NCBI GenBank assembly: GCA_019421105.1
Contig: JAHZFY010000077.1
Coordinates: forward strand, 1-5,360
Length of the DNA: 5,360 nucleotides
Source of the DNA: a bacterium
Lineage (GTDB): Bacteria; Bacillota_I; Bacilli_A; RFN20; CAG-826
Direction of reading: 5' to 3'
The notes beneath the pieces were generated by a model. It was not told the DNA's origin and searched no databases. It saw nothing but the letters and a program-made list of their open reading frames with translations. Position numbers and translations under genes: made by a program. Position 1 is the stretch's first letter. Each line of letters begins with the position of its first letter. Of this stretch, positions 1-5,360 are shown one piece after another.

Positions 1-1079
1 TATGATTCGAGCTTTAAACGCTTGCTAAGAGCTTTACCTAAATTATCATCATCTTGATAATCATCATATAAGCCATCATAGCTTCCACCCCAAGCGTTAA
101 ATCTAAAATCGACACTTCTAACATCGCCTTTATCGTTTTTAACAAAAATCAATGTGTTATCTCTAGCCCACGAATCATTATATTTCACTTTAATAGGCCA
201 AGTATTGTTGATGTTTTTTACCAAAGGTAAAACTTTATTATAAATACTTGGATCAATTCCAACGATTACTTCTTCAAATTCACTGATTGCCTCAATGATA
301 TTTAAATACTCTTGCAATGCATATTTGCCTTTACCACGCCAAACATCTTTACGATAAGGCAAAAGCATAATTGTGTAATCATGTTCATCACCTTCGAATG
401 GAAGATAATAATTATCTCCTCTAGGAGTTGTTTTTCTTTTTTTAACATAATCAGATAATCTTTTTTGATAATAAGAAAATCTTCTCCACTTCTTTTCATC
501 GACAATTTCAATTTGTGATGTTAAAGCGTGATTACATAAAACTGTACAATCTTTTTTTAAGCCATCTTTAATTTGTTCAACAATATCATTTGTGATGACT
601 TCACCAGGTAAAACAATTGGAATTCCAGGTGGATAAATCATTACACTTTCTTTACTGATATGATTTATTGCGTCATCTAAATCAACGATTTTAGATGGAG
701 CAAAATAAGCTGTTCTAGGTCTAAGTAACATGTATCCATATTCAAAATTAAAAGAGTGAGTAGGATAAGATCTATTCTTTTTAAAATGCTCTTTTGAAAT
801 GCTTTTTAATGCTTTTACAAGATTATCAATATGAGCTTTGGTATTACCTAAAGCGATGATGCATAAAATAACATATGTCTCCGCTAATTCGATTTGAACA
901 TGATATTTATTTTTTAATAGACGATATACTTCGTATCCATTTAAAGATAATCTATCTAATTCAATTAAAAGTTTAGTTTTATCATAGTTAAATGAGCCGC
1001 GGCTTTTAAAATAATCTTTTCCGCGAGGAATAAAACCATCTATTTTCCCTATCTCATCAAATGCATATCTACACTTTTT
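1..1079 (-). CDS. aguA: Continuation of the decarboxylase (C-terminal domain) fused to the N-terminal part of agmatine deiminase; runs off the window
   Basis: This frame is open without any stop from 1079 to base 1 (359 residues, numbered from 1079). Residues 1-190 or so are the C-terminal domain of the decarboxylase: YDKTK (32-36), NGYEV, a QIELAETY segment and the hallmark PPGIPIVLPGE (150-160). A lysine/aromatic-rich linker follows. From about residue 217 (base 431) it becomes agmatine deiminase: TPRGDNYYLP and the RKDVWR block match the usual N-terminal start (typically TPKxDGFxMP and RPDNWR). NDSWARD (301-307) and FNAWGGSYDGLY (327-338) are signature blocks of the guanidine-group-modifying fold. 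AguA hydrolyses agmatine to N-carbamoylputrescine and ammonia. About 143 of its roughly 365 residues are visible; the catalytic Cys near the C-terminus is outside. No start codon or ribosome binding site serves this frame, so it is the downstream part of the 1924 gene rather than an independent gene. The family calls come from remembered consensus, not a search. Confidence 0.85.
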
Positions 1080-1924
1080 TCACCATTATCTTCCATCCAC
1101 GCTCTTGCAGCATCTAAACTTCCTATTAATAAAGAAGATGGAGATGTAGTGTTCATAAGATTTAATGTTTCTTGGAATTTAATCGGATTTACTCTATCTC
1201 CTTTTAATAACAAAACTGAAGATTGAGTTAAAGAACCACCAGTTTTATGAAAGCTGACCGCACTTACATCGGCATCAGCATCCATAGCGGTTATAGGATT
1301 TTTACTTGAAAAGTAATAATGTGCACCATGAGCCTCATCAACGATGACTATCATATTTCTTTCATGAGCCATCTTAACTAATTCTTTTAGATCCATGATG
1401 ACGCCAAAATAAGTTGGATTAATAACTACAACTGCTTTTGCAGAAGGATATTTAATCATCGCTTTTTTATAATCATTTAAAGTAGGTTGATTAGCAATTT
1501 CAATATTAGTATCAATATCTGGATTAATATAAATAGGAATAGCACCAGATAAAACTAAAGAATTCGTAATAGATTTATGAACGTTTCTTGGAAGAATGAT
1601 TTTATCATTTGGTCTACAAATAGTTAAAACAGCTGCTTGCAATCCTGCAGTTGTGCCGTTAATTAAAAAGAATGAATGATCTGCATGACATGCTCTTGCC
1701 ATTAAATCCATCGATTCTTTTAATACTCCACTTGGATGCGCTAAATTATCCAATCCAATAGGAGCGTTAACATCGCATTTATATGTTTGATGTCCAATTA
1801 AATCGGACATATTATTTTTTACATTACCCATATGATGACCAGGTACATCAAAAGGAGAAATGCCTTCATTTACATATTTTTTTAATGCGTCCACGAAAGG
1901 AGTTTTTGCTTTCTTATTTTCCAT
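1049..1924 (-). CDS. speA: Orn/Lys/Arg (probably arginine) decarboxylase, N-terminal and PLP domain, cut by a frameshift
   Basis: This is the PLP-dependent large domain of a fold-type-I basic amino acid decarboxylase, cytosolic, removing the alpha-carboxylate of arginine (or lysine/ornithine). Numbered from Met at 1924, landmarks are VPGHHMG (27-33), NGTTAG (89-94, cofactor phosphate), the aspartate of DEAHGAHY (196-203, pyridine nitrogen; His199 stacks on PLP) and SFHKT (224-228) with Lys227 as the Schiff-base lysine. It begins directly with the short N-terminal segment, so it is the short Bacillus SpeA-like form without the wing domain of E. coli CadA/SpeC. Family members run about 450-490 residues, but this frame stops at TAG 1051-1049 after about 291. 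The rest of the domain continues in the -1 frame (next entry). An ATG at 1936 would add four residues, but it lies inside a strong TATAAT box, so 1924 is preferred. No Shine-Dalgarno is visible. Arginine as substrate is inferred from the AguA fusion. Confidence 0.85.
   Translation of the reverse strand: MENKKAKTPFVDALKKYVNEGISPFDVPGHHMGNVKNNMSDLIGHQTYKCDVNAPIGLDNLAHPSGVLKESMDLMARACHADHSFFLINGTTAGLQAAVLTICRPNDKIILPRNVHKSITNSLVLSGAIPIYINPDIDTNIEIANQPTLNDYKKAMIKYPSAKAVVVINPTYFGVIMDLKELVKMAHERNMIVIVDEAHGAHYYFSSKNPITAMDADADVSAVSFHKTGGSLTQSSVLLLKGDRVNPIKFQETLNLMNTTSPSSLLIGSLDAARAWMEDNGEKSVDMHLMR
1052..1079 (-). other. Frameshift window joining the two halves of the decarboxylase
   Basis: The upstream frame is closed by TAG at 1051-1049 and the downstream frame by TGA at 1082-1080, so the frame change must lie between 1079 and 1052. 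The only homopolymer there is a run of six A (1080-1075, minus-strand sense) in GGT GAA AAA AGT. A -1 step at this run, or one extra A in the transcript or genome, gives Glu-Lys-Lys-Cys-Arg-Tyr-Ala-Phe-Asp-Glu-Ile, a plausible helix continuing the family pattern. The possibilities are an assembly error, a real mutation, transcript slippage or ribosomal frameshifting. The sequence alone cannot decide between them. Confidence 0.8.
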
Positions 1925-1934
1925 ACTAAAAATC

Positions 1935-1962
1935 ATTATAAATATAAAATATTTAATATCAA
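1935..1962 (-). promoter_or_regulatory. Sigma-A-type promoter of the decarboxylase-deiminase gene
   Basis: On the minus strand TTGATA (1962-1957), a 16-base spacer and a perfect TATAAT (1940-1935) form a strong vegetative promoter. It begins just after the terminator of the preceding gene. Transcription should start about 7 bases after the -10 box, near 1928-1927, only a few bases before the ATG at 1924. There is no room for a Shine-Dalgarno sequence, so the transcript is predicted to be leaderless or nearly so. Confidence 0.65.
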
Positions 1963-1970
1963 GTTAAAAT

Positions 1971-1999
1971 AAAAGCAAGAGTTTTCACCCTTGCTTTTT
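1971..1999 (-). terminator. Intrinsic terminator after the surface protein gene at 2008-2922
   Basis: The arms AAAAGCAAG (1971-1979) and CTTGCTTTT (1990-1998) form a 9-bp stem around a 10-base loop. On the minus strand the stem is followed by more U-rich sequence (ATTTTAA). It lies about 10 bases beyond the stop codon of the gene at 2008 and immediately before the promoter of the next gene. Confidence 0.7.
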
Positions 2000-2007
2000 G
2001 ATTGATA

Positions 2008-2922
2008 CTACTTACTTAAAACTTTTTTCTTTTTCAAATGAATAGCAATGCCAAATACACTTATAGATATTCCGGCAATAACAAGAACTAAAATTTGAGA
2101 CAATTCATAAGAGTCAATAACAAGATTTGTTAAAGATGAATTAGTTGTATGTTCATACATTATTCCCATTTGATTAATTTTATCTCCAATTGTCATATTG
2201 GTTGTTTTCTTTTCCAATCCAACATAACTATTTCCGTTATGGACATATTCAGAATAATCATATTCAGCATTTAACGTACTTGACTTTACGGTTGAAGACA
2301 TCTTGCTAAAAAATTTATTTTCTAAAGCATTATAAGCTAGGTACCCATTCAATTTATTTTCTAAACATGTTTCATAACCTTCCATTAATATCTTTGCAAA
2401 ATTTGATGGTATGCTAGAAAAATTAATGTCTTCATAAGACCAAGTCCAACCATATTCTTTCAAGGAATATATTTTTGTTGAAATGAATTCACTATTAGTA
2501 TTTTTAACATCTGGACCATAGTTCCATATGTTGCTTTCATTATTAGGATCAACTCTGACTAATTGAAATCCACTACAATCAATAGGAATATCAGCATATC
2601 CTAACCATATTTCTTTTCCATTATCTCTAAAACTAAACCATTCAGTTGCATAAACATAAGCGCTAGTTTCAAATCCCCAAGCTCTTACGTATGTTTTAGC
2701 TCCTGCTGAAGTCCAATTTCCAGCATTAGAGTTATGGACATAAATTCTCATTGTCTCATAAGTTGATTCAGTTGTTCTCACAAATTTATCGCGAGGTTGT
2801 GCAGCTTCAACTTCAATAGCTCTAGTATCTTGTGATGCACTGACGGCTACCACAGATCCTAATGTCCCGCCACCAAGCACTAACACGGTAGCGAATTTTA
2901 TGAATGTAGCTAATCTACCCAT
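2008..2922 (-). CDS. Surface protein with signal peptide, carbohydrate-binding-like domain and C-terminal membrane anchor
   Basis: 304 residues. A hydrophobic N-terminus (about 5-28) ending in AVSA looks like a signal peptide. Residues about 58-140 form a Trp/Tyr-rich beta domain: MRIYVHN, GNW, AKTYVRAWG (75-83), EWFSF, IWLGYADIP and QLVRVDP. This resembles small starch-binding-type modules (CBM25/26-like), a resemblance judged by eye. Residues about 171-210 are probably helical and contain Cys186 (NFAKILMEGYETC, then NALENKFF). A linker leads to a membrane helix (about 275-295, with GISISVFG) and a tail containing KKKK, so the chain should be anchored in the membrane with the body outside. 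The start has a good ribosome binding site, AAGGAG at 2935-2930, 7 bases upstream. It has its own promoter and terminator, so it is monocistronic. It shares architecture with the protein at 3065-3925. Ligand and function are unknown; no catalytic residues are apparent. Confidence 0.85.
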   Translation of the reverse strand: MGRLATFIKFATVLVLGGGTLGSVVAVSASQDTRAIEVEAAQPRDKFVRTTESTYETMRIYVHNSNAGNWTSAGAKTYVRAWGFETSAYVYATEWFSFRDNGKEIWLGYADIPIDCSGFQLVRVDPNNESNIWNYGPDVKNTNSEFISTKIYSLKEYGWTWSYEDINFSSIPSNFAKILMEGYETCLENKLNGYLAYNALENKFFSKMSSTVKSSTLNAEYDYSEYVHNGNSYVGLEKKTTNMTIGDKINQMGIMYEHTTNSSLTNLVIDSYELSQILVLVIAGISISVFGIAIHLKKKKVLSK

Positions 2923-2955
2923 ATTCTCTCTCCTTGTTTATGAAAATACAGGTTA

Positions 2956-2984
2956 ATTATACTATTTATGTTTTTCGAGCACAA
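2956..2984 (-). promoter_or_regulatory. Promoter of the surface protein gene at 2008-2922
   Basis: TTGTGC (2984-2979), a 17-base spacer and TATAAT (2961-2956) on the minus strand give a good vegetative promoter. The predicted start of transcription near 2949 leaves a leader of about 27 bases with a clear Shine-Dalgarno. The -35 region overlaps TTTTACTTGT, a 10-mer also found upstream of the gene at 3925. Confidence 0.6.
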
Positions 2985-3010
2985 GTAAAAAGTTTATATA
3001 ATAAAAACAA

Positions 3011-3038
3011 CAAAAAAAGACCACTAAAAAAGCGGTCT
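3011..3038 (-). terminator. Intrinsic terminator after the surface protein gene at 3065-3925
   Basis: Minus-strand RNA AGACCGC (3038-3032), a 7-base U-rich loop and GUGGUCU (3024-3018) make a 7-bp stem with one G-U pair, followed by six U (3017-3012). The G-U pair becomes an A-C mismatch on the plus strand, so the minus direction is favoured, fitting the gene that stops at 3065. Confidence 0.8.
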
Positions 3039-3064
3039 ATTTTTCAATAAAATGTTTAGCAAAA

Positions 3065-3925
3065 TTATGCTGTTTTACGTTTTTTAGAAATGAATGCAAC
3101 AAATCCAATTGCGGAGATAGAAACTAATGTTACAACAATAATGATAGTTGTAAAATCTTCTTCTTTAGTAAAGAAAACATTAGATCCAGCTGCATTATGC
3201 AATTCATATTGTCTTGCAAATTCTTTTAAAAGAGTATCGAGTTTAAATGTTGTTTGACCATTAAATTCTTTTGAAGTCACATCAACATCGTAACGTGTAC
3301 CTTCTTCAGGTTTTTCAGTTTTTTCCCATCCAGTAGATGGTTCAATGAACAAATCATTCATCATTGGATATAAGTTGTAATTGTTACAAACATCTAAATG
3401 TGTAGCGCTAAAGATTTCAGCGGCTTGTTTTGCGTTGCATGGAACATCTTTGAATTCAACGCCTCTATTGTCCGCATCAACTTTCCATGCATCTACCCAA
3501 ATAGCAAGATGTTTACCTTCTGCACTAACCAATTGAGATTTAGAAAATGTTGCACTTTGGTTTGAAGCTTTACCGCCAGTATTACCATTATTCAAAATGA
3601 TGTTGTCATTTAATTTAACATCGACGTAAAACAATCCGGACCAATAACCTTTGATTTGATCATTGCTGTAGCATCCTAAAACGCGTTTCATTTCATAGCC
3701 AGGCCATGTTGTACCAGGGCCACCATCAGTCCAAGTGTGAAGATACATGCGGTTTTCATTATTATCACGATTATCCCAATCACTTTTTAAAACAGCGTAA
3801 ACACGTGTGGTTGTTTCATCAGCAGCTTTTGCTACTTCTGCAGGTTTATTTGCTACACCAAGTGCGGTACCAACGACTCCACAAGCAAGTAACAAAGATA
3901 AACCAAATTTAAAAATTTTTTTCAT
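3065..3925 (-). CDS. Surface protein with starch-binding-like (CBM26-like) domain and C-terminal membrane anchor
   Basis: 286 residues. MKKIFKF plus a hydrophobic stretch (8-25) and an AKA-A site near 34 form a signal peptide. Residues about 40-128 look like a small starch-binding beta module: RVYAV, MYLHTW (60-65), GTTWPGYEMK (71-80), GLFYVDV, NIILNNGN (108-115) and NQSATF. The WPG and NNG blocks are typical of CBM25/26-type domains, whose aromatic residues stack on glucose rings; this is an assignment by pattern. A helical block (about 162-195) carries Cys163 and Cys180. A membrane helix (259-280, with VSISAIG) and KKRK close the protein. There is no LPXTG motif and no enzyme domain, so it would bind or display rather than cleave. 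The ribosome binding site AGGAGG (3937-3932) lies 6 bases from the ATG. The gene is monocistronic, ends at its own terminator and is divergent from the gene at 4088. The natural ligand is not known. Confidence 0.87.
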   Translation of the reverse strand: MKKIFKFGLSLLLACGVVGTALGVANKPAEVAKAADETTTRVYAVLKSDWDNRDNNENRMYLHTWTDGGPGTTWPGYEMKRVLGCYSNDQIKGYWSGLFYVDVKLNDNIILNNGNTGGKASNQSATFSKSQLVSAEGKHLAIWVDAWKVDADNRGVEFKDVPCNAKQAAEIFSATHLDVCNNYNLYPMMNDLFIEPSTGWEKTEKPEEGTRYDVDVTSKEFNGQTTFKLDTLLKEFARQYELHNAAGSNVFFTKEEDFTTIIIVVTLVSISAIGFVAFISKKRKTA

Positions 3926-3977
3926 CTTTTTCCTCCTAAAAAGAAACTATATCATTTACATTTTATTACTTCGACAA

Positions 3978-3983
3978 ATTATA
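3978..3983 (-). promoter_or_regulatory. -10 box upstream of the surface protein gene at 3065-3925
   Basis: A perfect TATAAT lies on the minus strand about 53 bases before the ATG, but no good -35 hexamer is seen 16-18 bases upstream. TTTTACTTGT immediately precedes it and also occurs at the -35 of the sister gene. TATAGT further downstream (3951-3946) is a weaker alternative. The predicted leader is about 46 bases. Confidence 0.4.
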
Positions 3984-4052
3984 AACAAGTAAAATGTGTT
4001 CGTGCCTTAAAATATATTTAAGTTAATAAATGCAGTTTTCCTTTATATGTTT

Positions 4053-4058
4053 TATAAT
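4053..4058 (+). promoter_or_regulatory. -10 box of the propeller-like protein gene
   Basis: TATAAT on the plus strand, 29 bases before the start codon. No convincing -35 hexamer exists 16-18 bases upstream. The transcript would start near 4065, leaving a short leader with AGGAG (4075-4079) 8 bases before the ATG. Confidence 0.45.
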
Positions 4059-4087
4059 GAATATATCAATAACTAGGAGACTTTATT

Positions 4088-5044
4088 ATGGCAAAAGAAA
4101 ATAATTCTAAAAAGTCATTATGGTACAAAATACCATTGATTGTATTAGGTTCATTTATCGCTTTATTTACCGTTGTTTGGGGTGGATTAAACATCTTTAA
4201 ATACGCAATATACGCTGATTTTTATAATGTAAGAGAAAATTTAGGCACTATTCCTGGATTAAACGATGGCTTTACACCACAAGGAATATGTGCAAGCGAA
4301 GAAAACGATGTGTATTTGATGACTGGTTATCAAAAAGATCATACATCTTCTAGAATTTATGTCACAAATGGCGATGATTACAATAGATACGTCTTATTGT
4401 TAAAAGAAGATAATACTCCATTTACAAAACATAATGGAGGCATTGCTACAAGTAAAGATAAAGTCTATATCTCCACTGATTCAAGAATATACATCTTAGA
4501 ATTAAACGAATTATTGGATAAAAACACAAAGACGATGGTAATGGATACTTATGTAGAAGTTAATAATGAAGCTTCATTTGTATTCAGCAATGATGAATAT
4601 TTATTTGTTGGTGAATTCACCGGTGCTGGACCATATGCCACAAATCACCCAATCGAAACAAATGATGGGACATATAATGCCATATTAACAAAATATAGCT
4701 TGGATGATTTATCTACACCGCTTTGCATCTATTCAATAAGAGATAAAGTCCAAGGCATGGCAATGAATGAAGATGGCGATATTGTCTTGTCTACTTCTTA
4801 TAGCATTAAAGATTCTATGTTTTATAAATATGATAATGAAAATATCACAAATCCAAATAAGACATATGAAGGAGTCCCACTATATTATCTAGATAATCCA
4901 AGCAAAACCTTAAAAGCTCCACCGATGAGTGAAGATATGGATTATTCAAATGGTAAATGGATAACATATACTGAAAGTGCTTGTGATAAATATGTATTTG
5001 GAAAATTCTTCTTTGCCACATATTTTTATGGATTTACACTTTGA
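4088..5044 (+). CDS. Membrane-anchored, probably extracellular beta-propeller-like protein of unknown function
   Basis: 318 residues. A Lys-rich cytoplasmic start (MAKENNSKKS) precedes one hydrophobic helix (about 14-40), which should act as an uncleaved signal anchor. The remaining 280 or so residues would lie outside. They show recurring short strand patterns typical of a beta propeller: GFTPQGIC (61-68), DVYLMTGYQ, SSRIYV (87-92), HNGGIATS (115-122), KVYIST, EYLFVGEF (170-177), DKVQGMAMN (219-227) and APPMSEDMDY (277-286). The PQGI, SRIYV, GGIA, VGEF, VQG and PPMSE blocks match, from memory, an uncharacterised Firmicutes family of anchored propeller proteins. No catalytic motif or metal site is evident. 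AGGAG (4075-4079) supports the start. It is alone on its strand, with its own promoter and terminator. Substrate and partners are unknown. Confidence 0.85.
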   Translation: MAKENNSKKSLWYKIPLIVLGSFIALFTVVWGGLNIFKYAIYADFYNVRENLGTIPGLNDGFTPQGICASEENDVYLMTGYQKDHTSSRIYVTNGDDYNRYVLLLKEDNTPFTKHNGGIATSKDKVYISTDSRIYILELNELLDKNTKTMVMDTYVEVNNEASFVFSNDEYLFVGEFTGAGPYATNHPIETNDGTYNAILTKYSLDDLSTPLCIYSIRDKVQGMAMNEDGDIVLSTSYSIKDSMFYKYDNENITNPNKTYEGVPLYYLDNPSKTLKAPPMSEDMDYSNGKWITYTESACDKYVFGKFFFATYFYGFTL

Positions 5045-5055
5045 TTAGTTAAAGG

Positions 5056-5083
5056 AAAAAGACAGGAATGAACCTGTCTTTTT
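5056..5083. terminator. Bidirectional terminator between convergent genes
   Basis: AAAAAGACAGG (5056-5066) and CCTGTCTTTTT (5073-5083) form an 11-bp stem with a 6-base loop. The U-run on the plus side ends the gene at 5044, and the A-run on the left gives a U-run for minus-strand transcripts coming from 5102. Confidence 0.85.
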
Positions 5084-5101
5084 TGTCTATAGGAGATTTC
5101 A

Positions 5102-5272
5102 TTATTTTTTATATTTTTTATGGTAGTCTTTTAAAAGTTTATTTCCTTTTTTGCTACAGCATGCACATTCACCTGTTGGAATCTTTTTAATCTTTTTATA
5201 GATGTAGACTCCAATAAAAGATATTAAGATTAAACTGACACTGACAATAGTAATAATTTCAACTGGTCCCAT
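5102..5272 (-). CDS. Small Cys-containing membrane protein, FeoB-associated (P12-like) type
   Basis: 56 residues: one membrane helix (about 5-25, EIITIVSVSLILISFIGVYI), a basic stretch (KKIKK) and a short cytosolic tail with Cys36, Cys38 and Cys39 (GECACCSKKG), ending in a Lys/Tyr-rich KDYHKKYKK. This layout, a helix followed by a Cys cluster, is that of the small proteins often encoded just after feoB in Firmicutes, thought to assist ferrous iron uptake. The usual members have more Gly and Cys (CGGCSGC-like), so the match is partial. GAGG (5283-5280) is 7 bases upstream. The ATG overlaps by one base (TAATG) the stop of the upstream gene, indicating translational coupling. Role in iron transport is inferred from family and position. 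Confidence 0.7.
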   Translation of the reverse strand: MGPVEIITIVSVSLILISFIGVYIYKKIKKIPTGECACCSKKGNKLLKDYHKKYKK

Positions 5273-5360
5273 TAAATCACCTCTTTTTGTTTCATCTTTT
5301 TTCTATAAAAGACAATTCCTAATACGATGAGTGCGATAACAACAGCATAAATAGCAATCG
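5272..5360 (-). CDS. C-terminal end of a membrane protein, possibly FeoB; runs off the window
   Basis: The last 28 residues of a gene entering from the right: a hydrophobic helix (IAIYAVVIALIVLGIVFY) then RKKMKQKEVI and TAA at 5274-5272. Its end overlaps the start of the Cys-containing small protein. Because such proteins usually follow feoB, the ferrous iron transporter FeoB is the leading guess, but the visible part has no diagnostic motif. Any small membrane protein would fit. Confidence 0.55.
   Translation of the reverse strand, partial: IAIYAVVIALIVLGIVFYRKKMKQKEVI

Noticed and set aside
44..80. Run of ATC/TCATCA repeats
   Set aside because: It encodes Asp-rich sequence in the AguA frame (DDYQDDD and nearby), so it is coding rather than a separate repeat element.
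302..511. 69-codon minus-strand reading frame
   Set aside because: It lies inside the conserved AguA/linker frame, in another phase, and its translation is low-complexity Lys/Ile-rich without family features.
1034..1052. Internal restart for the downstream half (AGGG followed by ATG at 1039)
   Set aside because: That ATG is in the upstream frame, not the decarboxylase C-domain frame. The first ATG in the correct frame is far inside the domain, near 731.
1074..1080. AAAAAAG as a dnaX-like programmed -1 frameshift site
   Set aside because: The heptamer is in the wrong phase for the upstream frame (read GAA AAA AGT), so classical two-tRNA slippage does not produce the needed frame. Kept only as a weaker single-tRNA or transcript slippage option.
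3879..3890. Lipobox-like LLAC (Cys15) in the signal peptide of the surface protein at 3065-3925
   Set aside because: The -2 position is Leu rather than Ala/Ser/Thr/Val, and a better AKA-A cleavage site lies further on; the protein also has a C-terminal anchor.
3706..3992. Two plus-strand reading frames (3706-3912 and 3807-3992)
   Set aside because: They are antisense to the N-terminal part of the surface protein gene and its leader. Neither has a ribosome binding site, and the composition (His/Leu/Gln-rich) reflects the opposite strand.

Overview
The window looks like a chromosomal segment of an AT-rich, low-GC Gram-positive-type bacterium. Genes are short and mostly single-gene units with AGGAGG-like ribosome binding sites, sigma-A-like TATAAT boxes and stem-plus-U-run terminators. 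TGA is a genuine stop (it ends the gene at 4088-5044) and tryptophan is TGG, so this is not the Mycoplasma code. Signal-peptide and membrane-anchored surface proteins with Lys/Arg-rich C-terminal tails point to a walled or surface-decorated Firmicute, perhaps a gut Erysipelotrichales/RF39-type Bacilli. The taxon is an inference.

Layout. (1) 1-1924, minus strand: an Orn/Lys/Arg decarboxylase of the short, aspartate-aminotransferase-fold type. Its C-terminal domain runs without a stop into the N-terminal part of an agmatine deiminase (AguA), which leaves the window at base 1. A one-base frame change at a run of six A (minus-strand sense, 1080-1075) separates the N-terminal 285 or so residues from the rest. 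If read through, the product would convert arginine to agmatine and then to N-carbamoylputrescine in one polypeptide. Its promoter sits so close to the start codon that the mRNA should be nearly leaderless. (2) 2008-2922 and 3065-3925, minus strand: two separately transcribed surface proteins. Each has a signal peptide, a Trp-rich carbohydrate-binding-like beta domain, a helical block containing a Cys, a C-terminal membrane helix and a basic tail. Each has its own promoter and terminator. (3) 4088-5044, plus strand, divergent from the previous gene: a membrane-anchored, probably extracellular beta-propeller-like protein of unknown function. (4) 5102-5360, minus strand, convergent with it across a shared bidirectional terminator: a 56-residue Cys-containing membrane protein of the FeoB-associated type, overlapping by one base the end of an upstream membrane protein that could be FeoB.

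The most notable content is the arginine decarboxylase-agmatine deiminase fusion and its frame break. The rest is envelope biology (sugar binding, unknown propeller, possible ferrous iron uptake). No gene-free stretch exceeds 300 bases. I saw no RNA gene, CRISPR array or mobile element.
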